Part shown: piece after piece, positions 1 through 7,377 of the stretch
How the letters are laid out: each line of letters starts with the position of its first letter
How positions within the stretch are numbered: the first letter of the stretch is position 1
DNA from: an uncultured Bacilli bacterium
Lineage (GTDB): Bacteria; Bacillota_I; Bacilli_A; RF39; UBA660
Length of the DNA stretch: 37,339 nt
Direction: 5' to 3'
Assembly: GCA_934130375.1 (NCBI GenBank)
Contig: CAKOXW010000006.1
Location: forward strand, 1-37,339
Program-made: the position numbers and the translations under genes
Notes under the pieces: model-generated
Seen by the model: the letters and a program-made list of their open reading frames with translations, nothing else
The model's database searches: none
Told to the model about the DNA's origin: nothing

Positions 1-2
1 TA

Positions 3-653
3 GAATTTGAAACAGTAATCAATGCAAGTAATGAAATAATTGCAATAGATGGATATGTATTTAATTCAGTTAATCCACAAGAATTAACTATAACTACAGG
101 TTCAAATGTAATTAACATTTACTATACAAAGAGAGCAGATTTAAGTTATACAGTAAATTATTTAGAAAAAGATACAAATAAAGTATTAAATCAATCTAAA
201 GAAGTTAAAAATGTAGAATTTGAAATAGTAATCAATGCGAGTGATGAAATAATTACAATTAATGGTTACAAATTTGTATCTGCTGATAAGAATACTATTG
301 TTATTAATACAGAAAATAATGAAATTAATTTATATTATGAAGCTGTAAATGGTACTGTAAAGGCTATATATGTTGATAAAGATGGTAATGAAATCTCTGA
401 ATCAGTTATTACTGAAGGTAGAGTTGGAACTGAATACAAAACTTCTTCAAAAGAAATTGCTAAGTATTATTTAGTTGAAACAATTGGAGAAGAAAATGGT
501 TCTTATTCTGAAGAAGAAATTGTTATTACTTATGTATATGATTTAGTGCCAGTTACTGGTATAGATATGAATTCTAATTCTTCATATATGTTCATTGGAA
601 CATTTGGATTAGCATTAGTAATCTTATTCGTAAGAAAGAAAAGATATAATTAA
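3..653 (+). CDS. Sortase-anchored repeat surface protein, C-terminal part
   Basis: The open frame enters from the left edge without a start and ends at TAA 651-653, leaving 216 codons. A 71-residue unit is seen twice: EFETVINAS at position 3 and EFEIVINAS at position 216, a 213-nt period. A MucBP-like segment with the pattern VKAIYVDKDGNEI...ITYVY follows. The tail is a classic cell-wall sorting signal: VPVTG, then a hydrophobic helix (SYMFIGTFGLALVILFV) and the basic end RKKRYN. The motif differs from LPxTG at its first position, as does APNTG in the adhesin at 7378. The protein is therefore probably exported and covalently attached to the wall by a sortase, and the repeats probably act as a stalk or ligand-binding region. 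What lies N-terminal is outside the window, so ligand and full length are unknown. A strong terminator follows at once. Confidence 0.85.
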   Translation, partial: EFETVINASNEIIAIDGYVFNSVNPQELTITTGSNVINIYYTKRADLSYTVNYLEKDTNKVLNQSKEVKNVEFEIVINASDEIITINGYKFVSADKNTIVINTENNEINLYYEAVNGTVKAIYVDKDGNEISESVITEGRVGTEYKTSSKEIAKYYLVETIGEENGSYSEEEIVITYVYDLVPVTGIDMNSNSSYMFIGTFGLALVILFVRKKRYN

Positions 654-679
654 AAGTTAGACAAGTTCTAACTTTTTTT
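653..679 (+). terminator. Rho-independent terminator of the repeat surface protein
   Basis: AAAGTTAGA (653-661) and TCTAACTTT (667-675) form a 9-bp stem around a 5-nt loop, followed by a run of T. It begins in the stop codon of the preceding gene. Confidence 0.9.
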
Positions 680-706
680 GTTATAAAAATTTACAAAAAT
701 AGACAG

Positions 707-722
707 TGTAAATATATTTACA
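707..722. promoter_or_regulatory. Perfect 16-bp palindrome, candidate operator
   Basis: TGTAAATATATTTACA is a perfect inverted repeat. Its last six bases are the -35 box of the promoter driving the TasA-like operon. A dimeric repressor bound here would block RNA polymerase. The regulator is not identifiable from the sequence. Confidence 0.5.
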
Positions 723-745
723 AAGAAAAGAAGGAGTGCTATAAT
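717..745 (+). promoter_or_regulatory. Sigma-A-type promoter of the TasA/SipW-like operon
   Basis: TTTACA (717-722), a 17-bp spacer and TATAAT (740-745) lie 24 bp upstream of the start at 770. Only the first base of the -35 hexamer pair departs from consensus (TTGACA to TTTACA). Confidence 0.7.
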
Positions 746-769
746 TTATTTATGATAAGGAGGCATGTC

Positions 770-1378
770 ATGAAAAATAATAGACATTTAAAATCATTTA
801 TTGCTGTTGCATTAATTGTTGCAGTATCATTTATTTCTATAGCGTATGCTACATATGAAGCAAATTTAACTATTAAAGGTAATATCACAGCGAAGAATTC
901 TGCTGATGCTTGGAATGTTGTATTCCAAGATAAAAATGGTGCAGGTTCTTTAACTGGTACAACAGGAGGAAGTGCTGCAACTGCAACTGAACCAACACTT
1001 TCAGGAACTTCTATTAGTGGATTCCAAGTAAACTTTTTTGCGCCTGGAGATTCTATTACTTATGAATTTAAAGTTAAAAATTTAGGTAGTAGCACTGCTA
1101 AATTAGATTCTGTAACTTTAGGTAAATTAACATGTAGTGTTGCTGCGGGTTCAAGTGCAACTTCTGAAGAAGCAACTGCATTATGTAATGAACTTTCATT
1201 TTCATTAACAAAGAGTGATGGAGATGCTGTTACAACAGGTTTACTTCTTGCGCAAAATGAATCATTAGATTTAAAATTATCTGTTACTTGGAGTAGTACT
1301 GGTACTGCTAGTTTAAGTGGCGATGTTGCTGTTGATGTAAGCGAGTCTAGTTTTAAATTTACTCAAAGTGTACAATAA
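770..1378 (+). CDS. TasA/camelysin-like secreted protein with SipW-type signal peptide
   Basis: This 202-aa exported protein probably forms or builds an extracellular fibre or matrix. The signal segment is FIAVALIVAVSFISIAYATYEA, the form processed by SipW-type peptidases: the cleavage region AYATYEANLTIKG resembles that of TasA and camelysin. The mature part is a beta-rich domain with APGDSITYEFKVKNLGSSTAKL, a pattern typical of the TasA/camelysin family, plus two cysteines (LTCSV and LCNEL) that could pair. I chose ATG 770 over the upstream in-frame ATG 752 because AAGGAGG (757-763) lies six bases before it. The stop overlaps the next start by one base (TAATG), so translation of the signal peptidase is probably coupled. 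It is the first gene of the operon 770-5479. Polymer formation is inferred from family knowledge only. Confidence 0.75.
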   Translation: MKNNRHLKSFIAVALIVAVSFISIAYATYEANLTIKGNITAKNSADAWNVVFQDKNGAGSLTGTTGGSAATATEPTLSGTSISGFQVNFFAPGDSITYEFKVKNLGSSTAKLDSVTLGKLTCSVAAGSSATSEEATALCNELSFSLTKSDGDAVTTGLLLAQNESLDLKLSVTWSSTGTASLSGDVAVDVSESSFKFTQSVQ

Positions 1379-2514
1379 TGAAAAGTGATAAAAAAATTAT
1401 AATTATTTTGAGTTTTGTTTGTTTACTATTAATAATAAATAGTTTTATAAATAAAATTTTTAATAATTTTGGTATATGTGCATTACTTGCAATATGTCTT
1501 GCTTTGTGTATATACCTTTTTGGTCTTAGAAGGCCAAAGAATAGATATGAAAAAGATATAATATTATCAATAATTATTTATGTACTTTTATACTATGTAA
1601 TTACTTATTTATCTGGTTTAATATTTGGATTTAATAGGACTATTTATGATAATTCTTTTATAGGTATTCTTAATAATGTTATTCCAATAATAATTACTAT
1701 TGTATTAAGTGAATTATTAAGATATGTAATTAATATTAAGTTTAAAGATAATATTATTGTATTAATTCTTAGTGCTGTAATGTTTACATTAGTAGATACA
1801 ACATTTATCTTTAATGCAATAAATTATAGTGATTTAAAATCAATAATAGATAATTTTGGCTTATTTATAATACCAAGTATAACAACAAATATATTTCTTA
1901 CATATACAAGTTATAAATTTGGTTATAAAGTAAATATATTATATAGATTATTAATGGAAATACCTATTTATATAGTTTCTTTAATGCCTGCTTTTGGTGA
2001 GTATATAGAGTCGATAATATATTCTTGTTTCCCACTTTTGGTATTCTACCTTTTATATAAAAATTATAATGATAATAAAAATATTATAAAAGTAGAAACT
2101 GGTGTGAGTGCTAATATCAAGAAGATTGTAAGATTAATTTTGATTATTTTTATGATTGGAATTGTAATGCTTACAAGTGGATTATTTAAATATAAAACTA
2201 TTGTAATAGCAAGTGGCTCAATGGAACCAATAATATATAGAGGAGATATTTCTATAATAAGAAAACTCAGTGATAGTGAGAAAGAAAGATTAACTGAGGG
2301 TGAAATAATTGTATTTAAAATGGATGGTAAAACTGTAATTCATAGAATTAATGGCATTATAAAAAGCGGCAATGATATATTTTATAGAACTAAGGGAGAT
2401 AATAATGATACTGTTGATAACTATTTAATAGAAACGCAAGATATTATGGCAGTGTCAAAATGTATAATTAAGTATATTGGATACCCAAGTTTATGGTTAA
2501 GTGAAATGTGGTAG
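1378..2514 (+). CDS. SipW/ER-type signal peptidase I with long N-terminal membrane domain
   Basis: This membrane protease (peptidase family S26B) is likely to cleave the signal peptides of the two secreted proteins in the same operon. The N-terminal 250 residues hold about seven or eight hydrophobic helices, far more than the one or two of Bacillus SipW. The catalytic domain follows: nucleophile in ASGSMEP (Ser281), then GDISIIRK, and TVIHRINGI with His322 where the classic bacterial type I enzymes have Lys. That Ser-His pair defines the archaeal/ER/SipW subgroup. TKGDNN is the usual conserved box further on. At 378 aa it is roughly twice the usual SipW length because of the membrane extension. 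The gene overlaps the TasA-like gene by one base. The multi-helix extension could place the enzyme in a complex or sense something, but nothing in the sequence says which. Confidence 0.88.
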   Translation: MKSDKKIIIILSFVCLLLIINSFINKIFNNFGICALLAICLALCIYLFGLRRPKNRYEKDIILSIIIYVLLYYVITYLSGLIFGFNRTIYDNSFIGILNNVIPIIITIVLSELLRYVINIKFKDNIIVLILSAVMFTLVDTTFIFNAINYSDLKSIIDNFGLFIIPSITTNIFLTYTSYKFGYKVNILYRLLMEIPIYIVSLMPAFGEYIESIIYSCFPLLVFYLLYKNYNDNKNIIKVETGVSANIKKIVRLILIIFMIGIVMLTSGLFKYKTIVIASGSMEPIIYRGDISIIRKLSDSEKERLTEGEIIVFKMDGKTVIHRINGIIKSGNDIFYRTKGDNNDTVDNYLIETQDIMAVSKCIIKYIGYPSLWLSEMW

Positions 2515-2527
2515 GTGAGGTGAATTT

Positions 2528-3562
2528 ATGAAAAGTAAAAAAGCGACTTTTAAAACTATCTTTTATATAGTTTCTATAAGTGTTTTAACATTTATAATTG
2601 TTTTACTTTCCATAAATTTATTCATTTATAGGAATAAAAATTATCTATCATATAGTGAAAATACTAATGTAGATTATAAAGTAAATCTTAAGAATAATAA
2701 TTATTATCAAGTTGATAAATTACCATCAGGTATGACTTATATTGCTAATTTAATAGATAATATTGAAGTGGATTTTAATTATTTATTTGAAAGTACTAAA
2801 CCAGTTGATTATGATAGTACTTATTATGTTGAAGCGATAACTAGAGTTTATGGTGATAAAGCAAAGAGTACAATATTGTTTGAAAAGAGTGAAGTATTAC
2901 TTGATAATGTTAGAATTAATAAATCTGCTATAACGAAACAAGAAATTGATGAAAAAATAAAAGTAGATTATGCACATTTTAATCAGTTTGTTTTAGATTT
3001 TAAAACAGACTATGCACTTAGTAGTGAGAGTGAAGTTATAATTGTACTTCATGTTAAGAGTGATGCAAGTAATTCTAATTACGGAAGTGTAAATCAAGAT
3101 AGCAAAGCAAGTCTAAGAATACCACTTACACTTCAAACTATTGGTATTAAAATTGATAAAGATAATATTAATAATAATAAAGTGTTATTTGAGAAATTTA
3201 ATATAAATAATGATAACATGTTATACGTAATAGGTTTCTTTGTATGTTCTATATTAGATATAATTCTAATGCTTTGCATAATCTTTAAGTTTATAAAAAG
3301 TAGTAAGCATGTTAGTTTCTATGTCAAGGAGAAGAATAGAATATTAAAAGAATATGATTTAATTATTGCTAATGTTACTAGTGAAATTGATACAAGTAAT
3401 TATCAATTAATAAATGTTGAATCTTTTAGTGAATTAGTAGATATTCATGATAATATTGGAGTACCTATATTGTATTATGAAGAAAAGCAAGATAATTTAT
3501 GCTATTTTTCGATTATTAAAGATAATGTGCTATATAGATATAAATTGGAAAATAAACAATAA
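2528..3562 (+). CDS. Membrane-anchored protein of the fibre operon, resembles DUF5305
   Basis: The protein has 344 aa. An N-terminal membrane helix (IFYIVSISVLTFIIVLLSINLFI) is followed by an extracellular domain of about 180 residues with the motifs NVDYKVNLKNNNYYQ and YYVEAITRVYG. A second helix (YVIGFFVCSILDIILMLCIIFKFI, about 235-260) and a cytoplasmic tail of about 80 residues follow. Two-helix topology with an external beta-rich domain beginning VDYKV is what I recall of DUF5305 proteins, which occur next to SipW-type signal peptidases; the match was made by eye. The start is 13 bases after the peptidase stop, with GGTGAGG upstream. Its place between peptidase and second substrate suggests a chaperone, assembly or anchoring role for the secreted proteins, which is inference. 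No catalytic motif is visible. Confidence 0.55.
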   Translation: MKSKKATFKTIFYIVSISVLTFIIVLLSINLFIYRNKNYLSYSENTNVDYKVNLKNNNYYQVDKLPSGMTYIANLIDNIEVDFNYLFESTKPVDYDSTYYVEAITRVYGDKAKSTILFEKSEVLLDNVRINKSAITKQEIDEKIKVDYAHFNQFVLDFKTDYALSSESEVIIVLHVKSDASNSNYGSVNQDSKASLRIPLTLQTIGIKIDKDNINNNKVLFEKFNINNDNMLYVIGFFVCSILDIILMLCIIFKFIKSSKHVSFYVKEKNRILKEYDLIIANVTSEIDTSNYQLINVESFSELVDIHDNIGVPILYYEEKQDNLCYFSIIKDNVLYRYKLENKQ

Positions 3563-3580
3563 ATGGAGGATGAGGATACT

Positions 3581-5479
3581 ATGAAAAATAATAAAACAAA
3601 ATCTATTCCTTTATCATCTATTGTTTTTTTTCTTAGTATAATAATTGTGTTAAGTTTTTCTATTGGCTATTCTGCTCAATCTTCGAATCTTACAATTAAT
3701 GGTAGTCTTGTTGCAAGAGGAGGAACAGATGTTAGAGTTACTAATGCTGTTTTAAATACGACATTAACTAAAGATGCAACGCAGCAGGCAATTCCAACAT
3801 TTACTGATAATAGTGTAAGTACTGATATTAAGTTATCTCCGACAAGTGGTTCAATTGCATATTATGATGTAACTGTTACCAATTTATCTTCAAATGATGT
3901 ACTTATAACTAATGTTGATCTAAGTAGAAATACTAACATTAATACTGAGTATGTGCTTAACAATTTAGTTGTAAATGAAACTAAGATACCTGCTGCAGGC
4001 ACATATACTTTCCAAGTGGGATTTAAATTTAAAGATAATATTATTTCTAAAATACTAGGCCTTTCTGTAGATGTAATCACATCTGTATTAGGTATTAGTT
4101 TAGATGCTAAATATACAGTTGATTTTACATTTTATAAAGTTCCACAATATTCATTAGAAGTAACTACAGTACCAAACGATGCATCTATTTCATTTATGGT
4201 TAATGATGATATAGTTGCTAGTGGGAATGGTTATTTAAAACATTTATTTGATGATGGAGAAGAAGTTACTTATAAAGCAACATATAATGGTATAACTAAA
4301 ACCGAAACAATTAAAATGACTAAGGATGTATGTAAAACTATAAATTTAGATGGTGCTAGTGAATATACAATAACAATTAATCCAAAACCAAGTGATGCTG
4401 TTGTTACTATTAATTATAATGAAAATACATGCGCAACAGGTATTGGTGCGCAAAGCTGTACCGTGCCTGCTGATTCCTCAATTGAATATATTGTTACAAG
4501 AGTTGAATATGAAGATTATACTAATTATTACAAGGTGAATAGTAATTATACTTTAGATGTTAATCTCGTAGAGCTAGCTTGGTTACCTAGTCAAATAGAT
4601 AATGAAATTTATTCATCTGCAACAACTAATACAACTGCTTTAGTAAATAATCATCCAGGTTATTATTTAATTGAAGTGTATGGTGGTGCTGGTGCAATTC
4701 AATATTATTTTGATAATACTAATACGGGTTATGGGGGTGAATCTGGTCATGTGTATGGTGTTGTTTATCTAGAGATGGGTGATGAATTATACTATACAAT
4801 CGGAGGAAATGCACAAAAGGGTACTTCTGAAGTTGCGCTTACTTCTTCAAAATCAAAACCAGGTGCTAATGGTGGAGGCCAAGCAGATCAAAGGATATCT
4901 GGTTCCGGAGGAGGTTATACTGCACTTTTACTTAATACAAGTGTAAATTCTTTAACTCAGTCCACTATTGAAACAGGTAATGTTCTATTCATCGCAGGAG
5001 GCGGTGGAGGTGCACCAGGTCCTACTAAGAATACTGTTAAAGCAGGTAATGGCGGTGCTGGTGGCAGTAACTCATCTACCGCAACAAAATTATCATATGG
5101 AACAGTATTTAGTGGCTTAGATGGAACAATTTATTCAGGAGCATCATCATATGCTGGAACAGGAGGATCTACAACAGGTGGTACTTGTAGTGAAGAGAAA
5201 AATCTCGATGGTACATTTCTTGCGGGTGGTGAATCTAAAGATAGAGGTGGTGCCGGAGGCGCAGGTTTCTATGGCGGTGCTGGTGGTGCTGGTAAAGGTT
5301 CAAGTGATAGTGGTTCAAGAGTTGCTGGAGGTGGTGGAGGAGGTTCTTCATTTATATCAAGCAAGGTGACATATGAAAACTTATCTTCTAATATTCTTAG
5401 CAAAGTAACAAGTACTAATCCAAGTAAAACTGGAAGTGGTGGAAGTATTAAAATTACATTTATTGGAAAAACATTATAG
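3581..5479 (+). CDS. Secreted protein with SipW-type signal, PEGA-like and glycine-rich domains
   Basis: The 632-aa product begins with a SipW-type signal (hydrophobic run to SIGYSAQSSNLTINGS), so it is probably the second substrate of the peptidase at 1378. Residues about 35-190 form a camelysin-like beta domain. About 195-330 hold two PEGA-like repeats (YSLEVTTVPNDASISF and YTITINPKPSDAVVTI). From about 350 a glycine-rich domain follows: PGYYLIEVYGGAG, GGYGGESG-like runs, FIAGGGGGAPG and a GGGGGGSSFIS end, matching the Gly_rich family also found in ALK-type ectodomains. There is no sorting signal. ATG 3581 is preferred to 3563 because GGAGG (3565-3569) overlaps the earlier codon. The gene closes the operon. 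A matrix or fibre-tip role is plausible; the ligand is unknown. Confidence 0.7.
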   Translation: MKNNKTKSIPLSSIVFFLSIIIVLSFSIGYSAQSSNLTINGSLVARGGTDVRVTNAVLNTTLTKDATQQAIPTFTDNSVSTDIKLSPTSGSIAYYDVTVTNLSSNDVLITNVDLSRNTNINTEYVLNNLVVNETKIPAAGTYTFQVGFKFKDNIISKILGLSVDVITSVLGISLDAKYTVDFTFYKVPQYSLEVTTVPNDASISFMVNDDIVASGNGYLKHLFDDGEEVTYKATYNGITKTETIKMTKDVCKTINLDGASEYTITINPKPSDAVVTINYNENTCATGIGAQSCTVPADSSIEYIVTRVEYEDYTNYYKVNSNYTLDVNLVELAWLPSQIDNEIYSSATTNTTALVNNHPGYYLIEVYGGAGAIQYYFDNTNTGYGGESGHVYGVVYLEMGDELYYTIGGNAQKGTSEVALTSSKSKPGANGGGQADQRISGSGGGYTALLLNTSVNSLTQSTIETGNVLFIAGGGGGAPGPTKNTVKAGNGGAGGSNSSTATKLSYGTVFSGLDGTIYSGASSYAGTGGSTTGGTCSEEKNLDGTFLAGGESKDRGGAGGAGFYGGAGGAGKGSSDSGSRVAGGGGGGSSFISSKVTYENLSSNILSKVTSTNPSKTGSGGSIKITFIGKTL

Positions 5480-5503
5480 ATTAAAGTCTTTAATGTTTTT
5501 TTT
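5480..5503 (+). terminator. Weak terminator after the fibre operon
   Basis: ATTAAA (5480-5485) and TTTAAT (5489-5494) with a 3-nt loop precede a run of eight T. The stem is all A-T and probably leaky. Confidence 0.45.
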
Positions 5504-5529
5504 CGCATATTTTTAAATGAGGCTAAAAT

Positions 5530-5682
5530 ATGATAACTAAAAAAGAATTATATACTGAGATTGCTATTACTTTAAATAAATTAATGTATGAAAATAATAA
5601 AATATCTTTTTCTATGTATAAGAAAATTAATGATGAATTAGTTAAAAAATTATACAACAAGGATATTGATGAATTTAATTGA
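5530..5682 (+). CDS. 50-aa SHOCT-like protein preceding a serine recombinase
   Basis: The peptide starts MITKKELYTEIAIT and has a pattern LNKLMYENNKISFSMYKKIN reminiscent of SHOCT-type short helical proteins (leucines, then an I-S-x-x-x-Y-x-K-I element) that often sit just upstream of recombinases in Firmicute elements. The stop TGA (5680-5682) overlaps the recombinase start by 14 bases, so the two are probably translated together. The upstream GAGGC (5520-5524) is a fair ribosome-binding site. A role as partner or directionality factor of the recombinase is inference from position. Confidence 0.55.
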   Translation: MITKKELYTEIAITLNKLMYENNKISFSMYKKINDELVKKLYNKDIDEFN

Positions 5683-7255
5683 TATTAGAAATAAACTTAA
5701 TTTAGGTATTAATTTAAGTAATATAAATCTTAGAGTAACTTATTATGTTAGAGTATCAACTGATAATGTATTGCAAATTAATTCTCTTAATAATCAAATT
5801 GAATATTTTTACGAAATGATAAAAAATAATTCTAATTGGGAATATATTGATGGCTATATTGATGAAGGAATTAGTGGTACGACTGATTATAAAAGAGATA
5901 ATTTTATGAAAATGATAGAAGATGCTAGAAATGATAAATTTGATTTAATTATTACAAAAGAAATTTCTAGATTTTCAAGAAATACACTTGATAGTATCAA
6001 ATATACAAGAAAATTATTATCATATGGTGTATGTGTACTATTTTTAAACGATAATATTAATACCGCATTACCAGATTCGGAACTTAGACTTACTATTATG
6101 GCTTCTCTCGCACAAGATGAGGTTAGAAGATTATCAGAAAGGGTTAAGTTTGGAATGCATAGGTCAATAAAAGATGGTACTATTCTTGGAAATAATTCTT
6201 TATATGGATACAACAAGGTTAATAATAAATTAGTTATTGTTATAGAAGAAGCGGAAGTAATTAGAGAGATATTTAATATGTATGCAATTGATAAAAAGTC
6301 TATAAATTATATAAAAAAATATCTTATAAGTAATAATATAAAGACAAAACAAGGTAAGTATTTTTGTGTATCAACTATTACAAGATTATTAAGAAATCCT
6401 AAATATAAAGGATATTATTGCGGTAATAAGTCTGAGGTAATAGATTATATGACTAAAAAAGTAAAGCATTTTGATAAAGATAAATGGACTTGTTATGAAG
6501 ATAATTTAAAAATTCCACCAATTGTTGAGCCTGAATTATGGGAACTTGCTAATAAAAGATTAGATGCTCGTAATAAAACTTTTGGAATTGATTATAGAGA
6601 TAAAAATATGTATAAAAATAGATACTTATTAAGTGCTAAAATGTATTGTAATTGTCATAACGAATTATATCATAGGAAAATAAGTAATAATATTATCTAC
6701 TGGATGTCTTCTATTTACTTAAAAAATGGTAAAAAAGCATGTACTTCTCCAATAATTAAAGATGAAGAGATTATGAATATATTTTCTGATATCATAAATA
6801 ATATCGACATTGATAAATATAAAATTATAAATACCTTGAATTTACTATATAATACTAAAGATAATTCTAAGAACAAAATTACTAAAGAAATAGATAAATT
6901 TAAAGTAAAAAAAAATAAGGTTATAAAGTTGTATATAGATAATCAAATTGATGATATTGATTATAAAAAATATATAGATTTATATAACTCTAAGATTAAC
7001 TTATTAACTTTGGAACTTAGTAATATTAATCTAGATGCATATAAAAACAAGGATGAAGATTTAGATATGTTATTTAATGGTGCTACTGTAAGAAATAAGA
7101 TTATAGAATTATTATTAAATAAAATAACTATATCTAAGGATAATGATTATATAGTTTTAAATATATTATTAAATTATAATATTAGATTTAGTAATATATA
7201 CAAGTTTAATAGAAAGAATAAAGAAATATTATATAAAATATTTGTTAATTATTAG
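5669..7255 (+). CDS. Large serine recombinase
   Basis: This 528-aa site-specific DNA recombinase has an N-terminal resolvase domain with catalytic YYVRVST (Ser30). The other conserved parts are DEGISGTT, IITKEISRFSRN (catalytic arginines), ASLAQDEVRRLSERVKFG and the recombinase-domain box GNNSLYGY. A coiled-coil stretch lies near 400-460. The zinc ribbon is degenerate: the usual CxxC pair reads MYCNCHNELYH and only one later Cys (KACTS) remains. ATG 5669 is preferred to TTG 5666 because AAGGA (5658-5662) is better spaced. It lies between the fibre operon and a wall-anchored adhesin, without recognisable att sites around it. It may move this block or invert a DNA segment to switch surface genes. 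Neither is proven by visible inverted repeats. Lys- and Asn-rich codon use matches its neighbours. Confidence 0.88.
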   Translation: MNLIDIRNKLNLGINLSNINLRVTYYVRVSTDNVLQINSLNNQIEYFYEMIKNNSNWEYIDGYIDEGISGTTDYKRDNFMKMIEDARNDKFDLIITKEISRFSRNTLDSIKYTRKLLSYGVCVLFLNDNINTALPDSELRLTIMASLAQDEVRRLSERVKFGMHRSIKDGTILGNNSLYGYNKVNNKLVIVIEEAEVIREIFNMYAIDKKSINYIKKYLISNNIKTKQGKYFCVSTITRLLRNPKYKGYYCGNKSEVIDYMTKKVKHFDKDKWTCYEDNLKIPPIVEPELWELANKRLDARNKTFGIDYRDKNMYKNRYLLSAKMYCNCHNELYHRKISNNIIYWMSSIYLKNGKKACTSPIIKDEEIMNIFSDIINNIDIDKYKIINTLNLLYNTKDNSKNKITKEIDKFKVKKNKVIKLYIDNQIDDIDYKKYIDLYNSKINLLTLELSNINLDAYKNKDEDLDMLFNGATVRNKIIELLLNKITISKDNDYIVLNILLNYNIRFSNIYKFNRKNKEILYKIFVNY

Positions 7256-7261
7256 TTAATT

Positions 7262-7284
7262 CTAGTTTATTACTAGTTTTTTTT
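7262..7284 (+). terminator. Terminator after the serine recombinase
   Basis: CTAGT (7262-7266) and ACTAG (7272-7276) form a short stem with a 5-nt loop, followed by eight T. Confidence 0.6.
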
Positions 7285-7292
7285 CTATTTCC

Positions 7293-7320
7293 TTGACAAA
7301 TGGAAAAAAAGGGGTATTAT
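7293..7320 (+). promoter_or_regulatory. Consensus sigma-A promoter of the MucBP adhesin
   Basis: A perfect TTGACA (7293-7298), a 16-bp spacer and TATTAT (7315-7320) lie about 57 bp before the start at 7378. This is the strongest promoter seen in the window. Confidence 0.8.
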
Positions 7321-7377
7321 AAGTAACACTTTGGGAAATATTATTAATGTTTTCTAAAAAATAATTATGGAGGGTAT

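Noticed and set aside
5121..5508. Open frames on both strands over the glycine-rich coding region (5121-5369 plus, 5269-5508 minus)
   Set aside because: Gly codons read in other frames give Val/Leu or Pro runs without stops. They are shadows of the gene at 3581.
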